64,000 nt of DNA from Lujinxingia vulgaris (GTDB taxonomy: Bacteria > Myxococcota_A > Bradymonadia > Bradymonadales > Bradymonadaceae): positions 372,001 to 436,000 of the forward strand of contig NZ_VOSM01000002.1 in the NCBI RefSeq assembly GCF_007997015.1. Reading direction: 5' to 3'. A model generated the notes under the pieces. That model was not told where the DNA came from, made no database searches, and saw only the letters and a list, made by a program, of their open reading frames with translations. Both the position numbers and the translations under genes were made by a program. Below are positions 44,959 through 52,871 of this stretch, one piece after another (within the stretch, counting starts at the first letter, position 1; every line of letters begins with the position of its first letter).

Positions 44959-45267
44959 ATGCTGAACAAGATCCTTGTTTCGTTCTTCGCCCTGGGCCTG
45001 GCCTTCACCGTTGCTTGCTCGGGCGGCGAAGCCACCCCCGATGAGGCTCCCGCCGAGACCACCGTGAGCGAAGAAGCCGCGCTGGAAGAAGCCGCTGAAG
45101 AAGAAGTCGTCGAAGAAGCGGCTGTCGAAGAAGTCGCCGAAGAAGAAGCCGTTGAAGAAGCGGCTGCTGAAGAAGTCGCCGAAGAAGCGGCCGAAGAAGA
45201 AGCCGTTGAAGAGGAAGCCACCGAAGAGATGGCGACCGACGAAGCTCCGGCCGAAGAAGGCATGTAA
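44959..45267 (+). CDS. small, extremely acidic lipoprotein with Glu/Ala repeats
   Basis: A lipoprotein of 102 residues: signal peptide with lipobox (LAFTVA-Cys20), then about 80 residues composed almost only of Glu, Ala and Val in repeating EEAxEEE, EEVxEE and AEEVAEEAAEEEA patterns, predicted as a charged helix or coil. No homologue known by name. GAGGAG lies seven bases before the ATG. It has its own promoter candidate and a strong terminator, so it is monocistronic and likely well expressed. It might be an abundant envelope spacer or cation-binding protein, but nothing shows this directly. Confidence 0.75.
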   Translation: MLNKILVSFFALGLAFTVACSGGEATPDEAPAETTVSEEAALEEAAEEEVVEEAAVEEVAEEEAVEEAAAEEVAEEAAEEEAVEEEATEEMATDEAPAEEGM

Positions 45268-45317
45268 GTCGCCTGGCTTCGCAGCTCGTAAGATCGCTGA
45301 TGTTTTTACGAGTTTTA

Positions 45318-45351
45318 GGCCGCTGCGCAAAAGGCGCAGCGGCCTTTTTTT
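45318..45351 (+). terminator. intrinsic terminator of the acidic lipoprotein gene
   Basis: GGCCGCTGCGC (45318-45328) pairs perfectly with GCGCAGCGGCC (45334-45344) around AAAAG, followed by seven T. Confidence 0.95.
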
Positions 45352-45463
45352 CGGCCGGCGATCTCGCCACAATGCGCAACATCTCCCGCCTTGACGTGGC
45401 CTTGAGCCCGAAGGCATCCTAGCCACCGAATTAAGTTCGACCCCATCGATTTGGAGGAGTGAC

Positions 45464-45799
45464 GTGAAAACGCGATCGGCTCATGTGGCCCGGCTAGTCG
45501 GCGTGTTGGCGCTGGCGCTGTGGTTCAGCGGCTGCACCGACGACCTGTATGCGGCGTGCACCATCGACCCCGACGACCCCGCTCTGAGCGCCTGTGTGGA
45601 GAGCGGCAGAGCCGAGGCCTCCTGTGTGGTTGAAGAGCAGCTCCAGTGCGAGACCCGCACCTGCGCCAAATATCAGGGGAGCGAGCCCTTCTGTACCGTG
45701 GAGTGCAGCACCGACGCAGATTGCCCCGACGGCGTCTGTCGCGAATTTGTCATGCTCAGCGGCGTGCGTCACTGCGTCGCCAACACCGTCGCTCAGTAG
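45464..45799 (+). CDS. small cysteine-rich lipoprotein
   Basis: A lipoprotein of 111 residues with a long basic N-terminus and lipobox (LWFSG-Cys). The mature part contains ten more cysteines in the pattern expected for several disulfides (CETRTCAKYQG, CTVECSTDADCPDGVC, HCV), as in extracellular cysteine-knot-like domains of myxobacteria. It starts with GTG after GGAGGAG. No function is known. It lies directly upstream of the Glt-like cluster (60-base gap), and myxobacterial gliding clusters also contain small Cys-rich lipoproteins (CglC). Homology to those is not established. Confidence 0.6.
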   Translation: MKTRSAHVARLVGVLALALWFSGCTDDLYAACTIDPDDPALSACVESGRAEASCVVEEQLQCETRTCAKYQGSEPFCTVECSTDADCPDGVCREFVMLSGVRHCVANTVAQ

Positions 45800-45858
45800 T
45801 CGCACCGGCCGTCCCGGAGTTGAGGCTCCGAGGTCGAGCGCCCCTGACTGGAGTTGCA

Positions 45859-47466
45859 ATGAACTGGAAGTTGAACGCGTGCGCCTCTCTTTGTGTCGGC
45901 ATCTTAAGCCTGGGTCTTCTGCCGGAGGCCTCCGCTCAGGATGGATTTACCTTTGATGTCGATGAGGTCGAAGCCATCGATGAACTCCCCCATCTGGTGG
46001 AGTTGATTGAAGAAGGCAAACGCCTCTACGAAGATCGCAAGTACGCCGAAGCCAGCCTGCGTTTTAATGACGTCTTGATGGACACCACCGCCGGCGCCGA
46101 GAACTACTACCCGGAGGCGGAGTACGAGCTGGCCAAGACCCTCTTCCGCATGGAGCTCTACCAGGGCTCGCTGGCGTACTTCTCGCGCATTGTGGAAGCC
46201 GGTGAGTTTCACCCCTTCTACGACGCCTCACTGCGCGGGCTGCTCCTGCTCACCGAAGTCATCCCCGGTGATGCGATGCTCGCCGAGCTGCTGGCCGGCT
46301 ACGCGCCGCTCTTCCCGGAGGTGGTGCCGCAAGACTACCGCGACACCTACGCTTACCTGGTAGGCCGCCACTTCTACGAGACGCTCAACATCGACGAGTC
46401 GCTGCGTATGCTCAACTTCGTGAGCACCAGCAGCGACCGCTACGCCCGGGCACGCTACATCGCCGGAATCACCCATGTGGCCAATTACGACGCGCGACCG
46501 GCGGTTGACGCCTTCCGCGATGTGCTGCGCTACCTGACCCGCGACGCCAAACCCGAAGAGCTGCGTGGCGAGGAGCGTCGACTTCTCGACCTGACGCATC
46601 TGGGCATGGCGCGCGTCTACTACTCAACCGGCGACTACGACACCAGCCTGAGCTACTACGAGCGCATCAAGCGCGACAGCCCCCGCTGGCCCGATGCCCT
46701 CTTTGAGTCGAGCTGGGGCTTCTTCCAGGTCGACCAGTTCAACCAGGCCCTGGGCAACCTGCACACCATCAACTCCCCCTTCTTCCGCAATGAGTACTTC
46801 CCGGAAGGCCCGATCCTGGCTGCAGTGATCTACTTCTACAACTGCAATTTCGCCCGGGTGCGCGACGTCCTCGACGACTTCGATTACGTCTACGAGGGTG
46901 TCAAAGCGGAGCTCGAAGGGGTCATCGCCGCCAACAACGATCCGGCCCTGATGTACGAGTGGACCGAGACGTGGAGGGCCGGTGAATACGAGGGCGACAC
47001 CGAGGTGCGAAGCGCGTTGCGCGCCGCGCTCAGCGACCGCCAGGTCGAGAAGAGTTTTGCGCTGGTCAAGGCCATCGACACCGAGCTTGAGACGATGGAG
47101 GAGCTCCCGGCCAGCTGGAAGACCAGCGCCCTGGGTGATAGCCTCCTGCAGGAAGCGGCGATCGCCCAGAGCTTCGCCGTCTCCGACGCCGGGCAGCTCG
47201 CCCAGCAGCGCCTTGAGCGCGTCATCGGCGAGCTCGAAGGGCTGGTCAGCCAGCAGAAACGAATTCTGTTTGAAGTCGCGCGCTCCGAACGCGGGGAAAT
47301 TGAAGCGGAGCTGCGCGCCGGAATGCAACTCGATGATCGTGGCCCCGGCGATGGACCCTCGCTGGATATCACCGACGAACACCTCTACTGGGAGTTCGAC
47401 GGCGAGTACTGGAAAGATGAGTTAGGGTTCTACTTCTTCAACGTCAAATCGGAATGCCGACGCTGA
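45859..47466 (+). CDS. exported TPR protein, GltC-like candidate
   Basis: A protein of 535 residues: signal peptide (MNWKLNACASLCVGILSLGL, cleavage after EASAQ), then a chain of TPR-type helical repeats from about residue 45 (LIEEGKRLYEDRKYAEASLRFNDVL, AEYELAKTLFRMELYQGSLAYFSRIV) with later conserved segments ending SLDITDEHLYWEFDGEYWKDELGFY. GGAG lies five bases before the ATG. It opens a plus-strand run of envelope TPR genes that resembles the Glt gliding module. An identity with GltC is inferred from length, export, TPRs and position. Confidence 0.55.
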   Translation: MNWKLNACASLCVGILSLGLLPEASAQDGFTFDVDEVEAIDELPHLVELIEEGKRLYEDRKYAEASLRFNDVLMDTTAGAENYYPEAEYELAKTLFRMELYQGSLAYFSRIVEAGEFHPFYDASLRGLLLLTEVIPGDAMLAELLAGYAPLFPEVVPQDYRDTYAYLVGRHFYETLNIDESLRMLNFVSTSSDRYARARYIAGITHVANYDARPAVDAFRDVLRYLTRDAKPEELRGEERRLLDLTHLGMARVYYSTGDYDTSLSYYERIKRDSPRWPDALFESSWGFFQVDQFNQALGNLHTINSPFFRNEYFPEGPILAAVIYFYNCNFARVRDVLDDFDYVYEGVKAELEGVIAANNDPALMYEWTETWRAGEYEGDTEVRSALRAALSDRQVEKSFALVKAIDTELETMEELPASWKTSALGDSLLQEAAIAQSFAVSDAGQLAQQRLERVIGELEGLVSQQKRILFEVARSERGEIEAELRAGMQLDDRGPGDGPSLDITDEHLYWEFDGEYWKDELGFYFFNVKSECRR

Positions 47467-47552
47467 GTGGGAGGCAGGTCAGGGGGGAACACTGTGCCCA
47501 CGGTGGCGGTGGCGATAGGGTCGCCTGAGCGCGTCTCGCTAAGGAGCGGGTC

Positions 47553-50500
47553 ATGAAGAGTTTCTACGATCACCATTCACCCCGGCGCTGGCGCGTACTT
47601 CTCGCAGCCGCCGCCCTCTCGCTGACACTGGGGCCGCTTGAAGCGGCCGCTCAGCCTGAAGAAGACGAGAAGGTCGAGCACGAGATCGCCGTCCAGGAGA
47701 CGACGCAGCAGACCGATCGTCCCACCCTGGAGAACGAGCAGAAGGGCCCGCGCTTTAGCGCCACCCAGTTCGTGACAGAGCGCAGCCTGGCCAGCCTCCA
47801 GCGTCAGGACGAGGCGATCGTGCAGCTGCGCGATCTGATCCGCTCCACCCCCGAGAGCGATCCGCAGCGCGCCGAGTACCTCTTCAACCTCTCGGAGATC
47901 TTCTGGGAGCGCTCCCGCTACTACGATGACTCGGCAGTCGAGCGTCAGGATGAGTGCTACCGCATTGACGACACCGGCGATGAGCAGGCAGCCCGCCGCT
48001 GCCGCGCGCAGATGGAAGATATGCAGGCTGAGGCCAAGCGTCTGCGCGAGGAGTCGGTTCAGCTCTACGTCGACATCATCCGCGGCTATCCGGAGTTCGG
48101 CGAGCTCGACAAGGTCTACTTCTACCTGGGCTCCAACCTGATGGACGTCGGTCGTAAGACCGAGGCGCTCGACATCTTCCGCGAGCTCATCGCCAACTAC
48201 CCGCAGACCGAGTTCGTCCCGCAGGTGCTCCTCTACTTCGGGGAGTTCTACTTTGATGAGGGCGAGATGTTCGAGGCGCTCAAGGCCTACCAGAAGGTCG
48301 CTGAGTATCCCGAGTCCAACGTCTACCCCTACGGCCTCTACAAGCTGGCCTGGACCTATTACAACCTGGAGAACTACGAGCGCAGCATCGAGGTCTTTCT
48401 CACCGTGATCGACGCGGCGCGCGAGCGTCCCGACGACGGCACGATGGTCGCGCTGATGCGCCAGGTTCGCCAGGACATCGTGCGCGCCTATGCGCAGATC
48501 GGCTCCCCCGATCAGGCCGTTGAGTTCTTCCAGGACATCGCCCCCGAGCGTGAAGACTGGCTGAAGATGACCGAGCGTCTGGCCGTCTTCTACGGCGACC
48601 AGGTTCAGCTGAGCGATTCCACGCGTATGTACCGCGAGCTCATCAGCCTCAACCAGGAGAGCGTCAAGACGGTCGACTACCAGTATGAGATCGTGCGCAA
48701 CCAGACCACCAACAACGCCTACTCCGAGGAGAGCATCCAGGAGTTGGTGCGCATGATGCGCCTGGTGCAGCTGGCCGATGGCGGGCAGTTTGAAGACACC
48801 GAAGAGCAGAACTACCCGCGTATTCGCGCCAAAGTCGAAGAGGCCGCCCGTAACTGGTCGACCACCTACCACCGTGAGGCTCAGCGCACCAAAAACGCCG
48901 ACCTCTACGCGATGGCGTATTACCTCTACAAGTTCTACCTGGAGACCTTCCAGGATACCGAACACGAATACATGATGACCTTCTTCTACGGGGAGCTCCT
49001 CTACCAGCTGGAGAACTGGGAAGAAGCCGCCGCGGCCTACGAGCGCGTCCTGGAGCTTGAACCGGAGGGCGAGTACACCAAGGAGGCGGTGCTGGCCACG
49101 GTGCTGGCCTACTTCTACATCGTGGACACGTCGGAGGAGCGCGCCGTCATTGAGGCCACCTTCGACGAAGAAGATGGCGAGGAAGAGACGCTGGCCATCC
49201 CTGAGCCCAAAGAGCTCCCGGAGGTCTATCAGAAGTTGATGACCGCCTGTGAGAACTACGTCATTCATGTGCCCGACGGCGACCGCATGGTCGACGTCAA
49301 GTACACGATGGCGCGCACCTACTACGACTTTGACCACCTGGAAAAAGCCGCCACGATTTTTGAAGACATCGCCTTCACCCACAGCGACCATCGCCTGGCG
49401 GTGATCTCGGCCAACCTGCACCTCGACTCCCTCAACCTTTTGCATGACTTCGACAACCTCAACGCGGCGGTCGAGCGCTACATTGAGGTCGACCCGATCG
49501 AGGATGCCGAGTTCCAGGAAGACGTCACCAACCTGCACATGGCGATCCGCTTCAAGATCTGCACGGTGCACGACGATGAGGAAGAGTGGCGCCAGGCGGC
49601 CGAGTGTTTCGTGGCCTACGCCAGCGATTTCCCCGAGTCGGAGTTTGTGGATAAGGCGCTCTACAACGCCGCGCTCGACTTTGAGCGCCTGCGCGAGATT
49701 GGCCCGGCCATTCAGGTTCGACTGCACCTCTTGCGCGTGCGCCCCAGCTCCGAGCTCGCCCCCGAGACCCTCTTCAACATCGGCGGCAACTACCACGCGC
49801 TGGCTGTCTACAGCGAAGCGTCGCGCTTCTACGAAGCCTTCGTGCGCAACTTCCCCGAGCATGAGAAGGCCGAAGACGCACTCTCCAACGCCTCGACCTT
49901 CCGTCAGGGCCTGGGGCAGTACGATGAGGCGATCGCCAACTACGAGCGCTACATGGAGCTCTTCGCCAGCGAGAACAAGCAGGAGACCGCCGAGGTCTTC
50001 TTCCAGATCGCCCAGATCTACGAAGAGCAGGGCAAGAAGAACGAGGCCTTTGAGCAGTACCAGCAGTACCTGCGACGCCACGCTGAAAACGGCACCAACG
50101 ACCGCATGCTTGAAGCACGCGTGAAGGTGGGCCTGCACCACTGGCACAACGGTGGACGCAACGGTCGCCGCGACGCGCTTGAGGAGTTTGAGCGCACTCT
50201 GCGCATCTACGAGCGCATGAGTGAAGAAGAGCGCGCCGAGATGACTACCGGCCGCGACGCCGCCGCTCAGGCCAAGTTTATGATGGCCGAGGATATCTTC
50301 GAGCGAGCCGCCGCGCTCAGCATCGATTCTTCCGATGCCGAGGAACTCACGAAGAAGACGATGGCGAAGATGGAAGCGATCGACGAGGCCCGTGTGGCCT
50401 ACGAAGAGGTCATCGTGTTCGGGCGGCCGGACTGGGCCATTGCCGCGCTCTACCGCATCGGCAGTGGTTTTCAGAACTTCGCCGAGAGCTTCCGCAACAG

Positions 50501-50864
50501 CCCGGTGCCCAGCCGCCTGACCTATGAGCAGCAGGAGATCTACCGGGGCATCCTCGAAGATAGAGCGTCCATGATCGAGGATAAGGCTGTGGAGATGTAC
50601 CGCGAAGCGCTGGCCACGGCGCGCCGTGCCAACTGGTTCAACGAGTACAGCCGCAGCGCTGAGGTGGCGCTCGCTGATCTTCGCCCCCGCGAGTTCCGCA
50701 AGCCCTCGGAGATGCGCGCTGAGCCGGTGTTCTTCCGCGATGGCTTTATGCGCTCGGGCTTCATCAAGGATGTGGAAGATGAAGACATCCTGGGTGGGCT
50801 GGGAAGCGAGGAGCAGGCGGCCAACGAGGCCCCCGAAGAGGTGGAGGGCGAGCCGGCTTCCTGA
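47553..50864 (+). CDS. large exported TPR protein, GltD/AgmU-like
   Basis: A protein of 1,103 residues with a signal peptide (about 1-34, ending EAAAQ) and TPR-like helix pairs over nearly all its length (LFNLSEIFWERSRYYDDS, YFYLGSNLMDVGRKTEALDIF, LYKLAWTYYNLENYERSIEVF, VFFQIAQIYEEQGKKNEAFEQYQQYL). The size, export and repeat content match AgmU/GltD of Myxococcus xanthus (roughly 1,200 residues, as remembered), a periplasmic component of the gliding machinery. It lies between the GltC-like and GltE-like genes, matching the myxobacterial order. AAGGAG precedes the ATG. The antisense strand has a long shadow ORF that is not a gene. Confidence 0.6.
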   Translation: MKSFYDHHSPRRWRVLLAAAALSLTLGPLEAAAQPEEDEKVEHEIAVQETTQQTDRPTLENEQKGPRFSATQFVTERSLASLQRQDEAIVQLRDLIRSTPESDPQRAEYLFNLSEIFWERSRYYDDSAVERQDECYRIDDTGDEQAARRCRAQMEDMQAEAKRLREESVQLYVDIIRGYPEFGELDKVYFYLGSNLMDVGRKTEALDIFRELIANYPQTEFVPQVLLYFGEFYFDEGEMFEALKAYQKVAEYPESNVYPYGLYKLAWTYYNLENYERSIEVFLTVIDAARERPDDGTMVALMRQVRQDIVRAYAQIGSPDQAVEFFQDIAPEREDWLKMTERLAVFYGDQVQLSDSTRMYRELISLNQESVKTVDYQYEIVRNQTTNNAYSEESIQELVRMMRLVQLADGGQFEDTEEQNYPRIRAKVEEAARNWSTTYHREAQRTKNADLYAMAYYLYKFYLETFQDTEHEYMMTFFYGELLYQLENWEEAAAAYERVLELEPEGEYTKEAVLATVLAYFYIVDTSEERAVIEATFDEEDGEEETLAIPEPKELPEVYQKLMTACENYVIHVPDGDRMVDVKYTMARTYYDFDHLEKAATIFEDIAFTHSDHRLAVISANLHLDSLNLLHDFDNLNAAVERYIEVDPIEDAEFQEDVTNLHMAIRFKICTVHDDEEEWRQAAECFVAYASDFPESEFVDKALYNAALDFERLREIGPAIQVRLHLLRVRPSSELAPETLFNIGGNYHALAVYSEASRFYEAFVRNFPEHEKAEDALSNASTFRQGLGQYDEAIANYERYMELFASENKQETAEVFFQIAQIYEEQGKKNEAFEQYQQYLRRHAENGTNDRMLEARVKVGLHHWHNGGRNGRRDALEEFERTLRIYERMSEEERAEMTTGRDAAAQAKFMMAEDIFERAAALSIDSSDAEELTKKTMAKMEAIDEARVAYEEVIVFGRPDWAIAALYRIGSGFQNFAESFRNSPVPSRLTYEQQEIYRGILEDRASMIEDKAVEMYREALATARRANWFNEYSRSAEVALADLRPREFRKPSEMRAEPVFFRDGFMRSGFIKDVEDEDILGGLGSEEQAANEAPEEVEGEPAS

Positions 50865-50977
50865 AGTCGCCTGGAGTGGGGTCAGTCTGGCCCCCAACAC
50901 ACCCCCCGGAGCGTTTCTGACGGGGGCTGCCGGTCAGGCCGGCCGCCCCTGTGACAGGTTCCAAGGAAAAGAGACCT

Positions 50978-52384
50978 ATGCGAGTTTCTCAAAATACATT
51001 TCTCATCCTCCTCGCCGCGTTGGCGCTCTCCTGGTCCACAGCATGTGGGAGCGCGTCGACGCGCAGCGACGATATGAGCCAGGCCACCGAGTCCGGTGGC
51101 ACCAGCAACGTCAACGCCATCGCCGAGTTTGAAAAAGCCGTCGAGGTCTGGGAGGCCGGCGGAGAAGGCCGCAACGCCGAGGTCAAAGACCTTCTGGAGA
51201 AGGCGCTTAAAGAAGACCGGCGCTTCGGCAAGGCCTGGTTCAACCTGGGCGTGATCCTGGAGATGGAGGGCGACCTTGAGGCCGCGCGCGAAGCCTACGA
51301 GAAGGCCGCCGAGTTCGCGCCTAAACTCGGCGAGGCCTACGTCAACATCGGTATGCTCGAGATGGAGCGTGGCGAGCGCGACGAGGCCTGGGATTATTTC
51401 CAGCGCGCCATTGAGGTGCAGCCCTACAATCCCGCCGCCCACAACAACATCGCGGTGATGTTGCGTGAGCGCGAAGAGTACGCCGAAGCCGTTAACCACG
51501 CGCGTCGCTCGCTGGCGGGGGACTCGCAGAACACCCGCGCCTACGGCAACCTGGCCCGCATCTACTTTGACCGCGGCAACCACCAGGTCGCACGCCTCGT
51601 GATGTTTAACGCCATTCAGATCGATGAGAACGACCCGGATCTCTACAACATCCTGGGACACATCGAGCTTGTGCGAAACGACGTCACCTCGGCGATCGCC
51701 TACTTCCAGAAAACCCTGGAGGTCGATCCCGAGCACGTGCCCGCGAAGATGAATCTGGGGGCCATCATCCTCAACGTGCGCGACTATGAGCGCGCCATCG
51801 AGCTCTTTGAGAGCGTGCTGGCCCTTGAGCCGGAAAACAAAGAGGCCATCATCGCCATCGGCGTCGCCCGTCGTGGCCTGGGTGACCTTGAAGGCGCTCG
51901 TCAGGCCTACGAGCGGGTGCTGGAGCTTGAGCCGGAGAACGCGCTGGTGCAGTTCAACCTCGGCGTGCTTGAGCACGAGCACCTGGCTCAAAACGCCCAG
52001 CTCGGCGGTGACGTCGAGGCTCCCGATCCCGATGATATGGTCGGGCAGATGGACTGGACGATCGGCAACCTGGAAAACGCCATCAGCCATTACGAGAAGT
52101 CGCTCGAGCACTACAACAACTTCCTGCACTACGAGGGAGGGGAGTACGTCGAGGAGCGTGATGACGTCAGCAAGCGCATTGAGCAGGTTCAGCAGATCAT
52201 CGACATGACCCGCGAACAGATCCCGATGCTCGTGGAGCAGCGCGACATGATCGCCGCGGAACTCGCGCAGGCCGAGGCCGCCGCCGCAGCCGAAGCAGCC
52301 GCCTCCGAGGAGCAGGCCCAGGATGCTCCGCCCGCTGAAGAAGGCCAGGGCGAGGAGAGCGCTCCGGTTGAGGAGAGCCCCTGA
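50978..52384 (+). CDS. TPR lipoprotein, GltE/AglT-like
   Basis: A lipoprotein of 468 residues: MRVSQNTFLILLAALALSWSTA-Cys23, then at least six clear TPRs from about residue 65 (AWFNLGVILEMEGDLEAAREAYEKA, AYVNIGMLEMERGERDEAWDYF, AYGNLARIYFDRGNHQVARLV, LYNILGHIELVRNDVTSAIAYF), and an Ala/Glu-rich C-terminal tail. This architecture matches AglT (GltE). Start chosen at 50978 because AAGGAA precedes it and the lipobox then fits. It sits 113 bases downstream of the GltD-like gene and 132 bases upstream of the GltF/CglF-like gene. Confidence 0.65.
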   Translation: MRVSQNTFLILLAALALSWSTACGSASTRSDDMSQATESGGTSNVNAIAEFEKAVEVWEAGGEGRNAEVKDLLEKALKEDRRFGKAWFNLGVILEMEGDLEAAREAYEKAAEFAPKLGEAYVNIGMLEMERGERDEAWDYFQRAIEVQPYNPAAHNNIAVMLREREEYAEAVNHARRSLAGDSQNTRAYGNLARIYFDRGNHQVARLVMFNAIQIDENDPDLYNILGHIELVRNDVTSAIAYFQKTLEVDPEHVPAKMNLGAIILNVRDYERAIELFESVLALEPENKEAIIAIGVARRGLGDLEGARQAYERVLELEPENALVQFNLGVLEHEHLAQNAQLGGDVEAPDPDDMVGQMDWTIGNLENAISHYEKSLEHYNNFLHYEGGEYVEERDDVSKRIEQVQQIIDMTREQIPMLVEQRDMIAAELAQAEAAAAAEAAASEEQAQDAPPAEEGQGEESAPVEESP

Positions 52385-52516
52385 TCTTTACGTCCCTTTA
52401 CTCGGCCGGCGTTTGGCAGGGTTTTCATCGGTGTGTTAGGCTTTTCAAAGCATACTGAAGCGAACAATCAGGTGATTGCGGGGCGTGCAAAGCGCCCGGA
52501 TCAAGGAGACGAAGCG

Positions 52517-52807
52517 ATGAAACGCGCGTTCTTAACAGGTTTGGTGGCGCTGGGGATGATTCTCCCGGCGACTTCTTTCGCTCAGTCCTTACCCGAGGCC
52601 GGCGCGGCAAGTGGTCAGACCAGCGATGAGGGTGTGGTCTATCAGCAGGAGACCACCTACGACTTCGATGGCGAGGACCTTACCGGTAACCTGATTCGCC
52701 CCGATGGTGAGAACATCACCGGCGATCAGCGGGGCAAGACCAGCAGCCTGATCAACATCCGCCAGGACTTTATCCCTGAGATGCTCAAGAGCGTTGAGAC
52801 GCTCTAG
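52517..52807 (+). CDS. small exported protein, CglF/GltF-like
   Basis: A protein of 96 residues: signal peptide MKRAFLTGLVALGMILPATSFA, then a short acidic region and a conserved-looking end (TYDFDGEDLTGNLIRPDGEN, SSLINIRQDFIPEMLKS). The phrases RPDG and SSLI.IR..FIPEMLKS match my memory of CglF of the myxobacterial gliding system, a small envelope protein encoded between gltE and gltG. CglF homologues carry this ending. GGAG lies eight bases before the ATG. It is 64 bases upstream of the FHA gene. Confidence 0.7.
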   Translation: MKRAFLTGLVALGMILPATSFAQSLPEAGAASGQTSDEGVVYQQETTYDFDGEDLTGNLIRPDGENITGDQRGKTSSLINIRQDFIPEMLKSVETL

Positions 52808-52871
52808 TTTGCAGGGTTGGCAGCCGCAGCCCGGGTGCGTGTGAGTCGCACACGCCACGAGTGGAGATTGC

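Noticed and set aside
45464-45799. Firm assignment as CglC
   Set aside because: It is a Cys-rich lipoprotein in the right place, but the sequence as remembered for CglC does not match well enough.
47577-50900. 1,107-codon antisense ORF opposite the GltD-like gene
   Set aside because: Shadow of a high-GC TPR gene; Leu/Val/His-rich with no signal or domain, while the plus strand has a signal peptide and TPRs.
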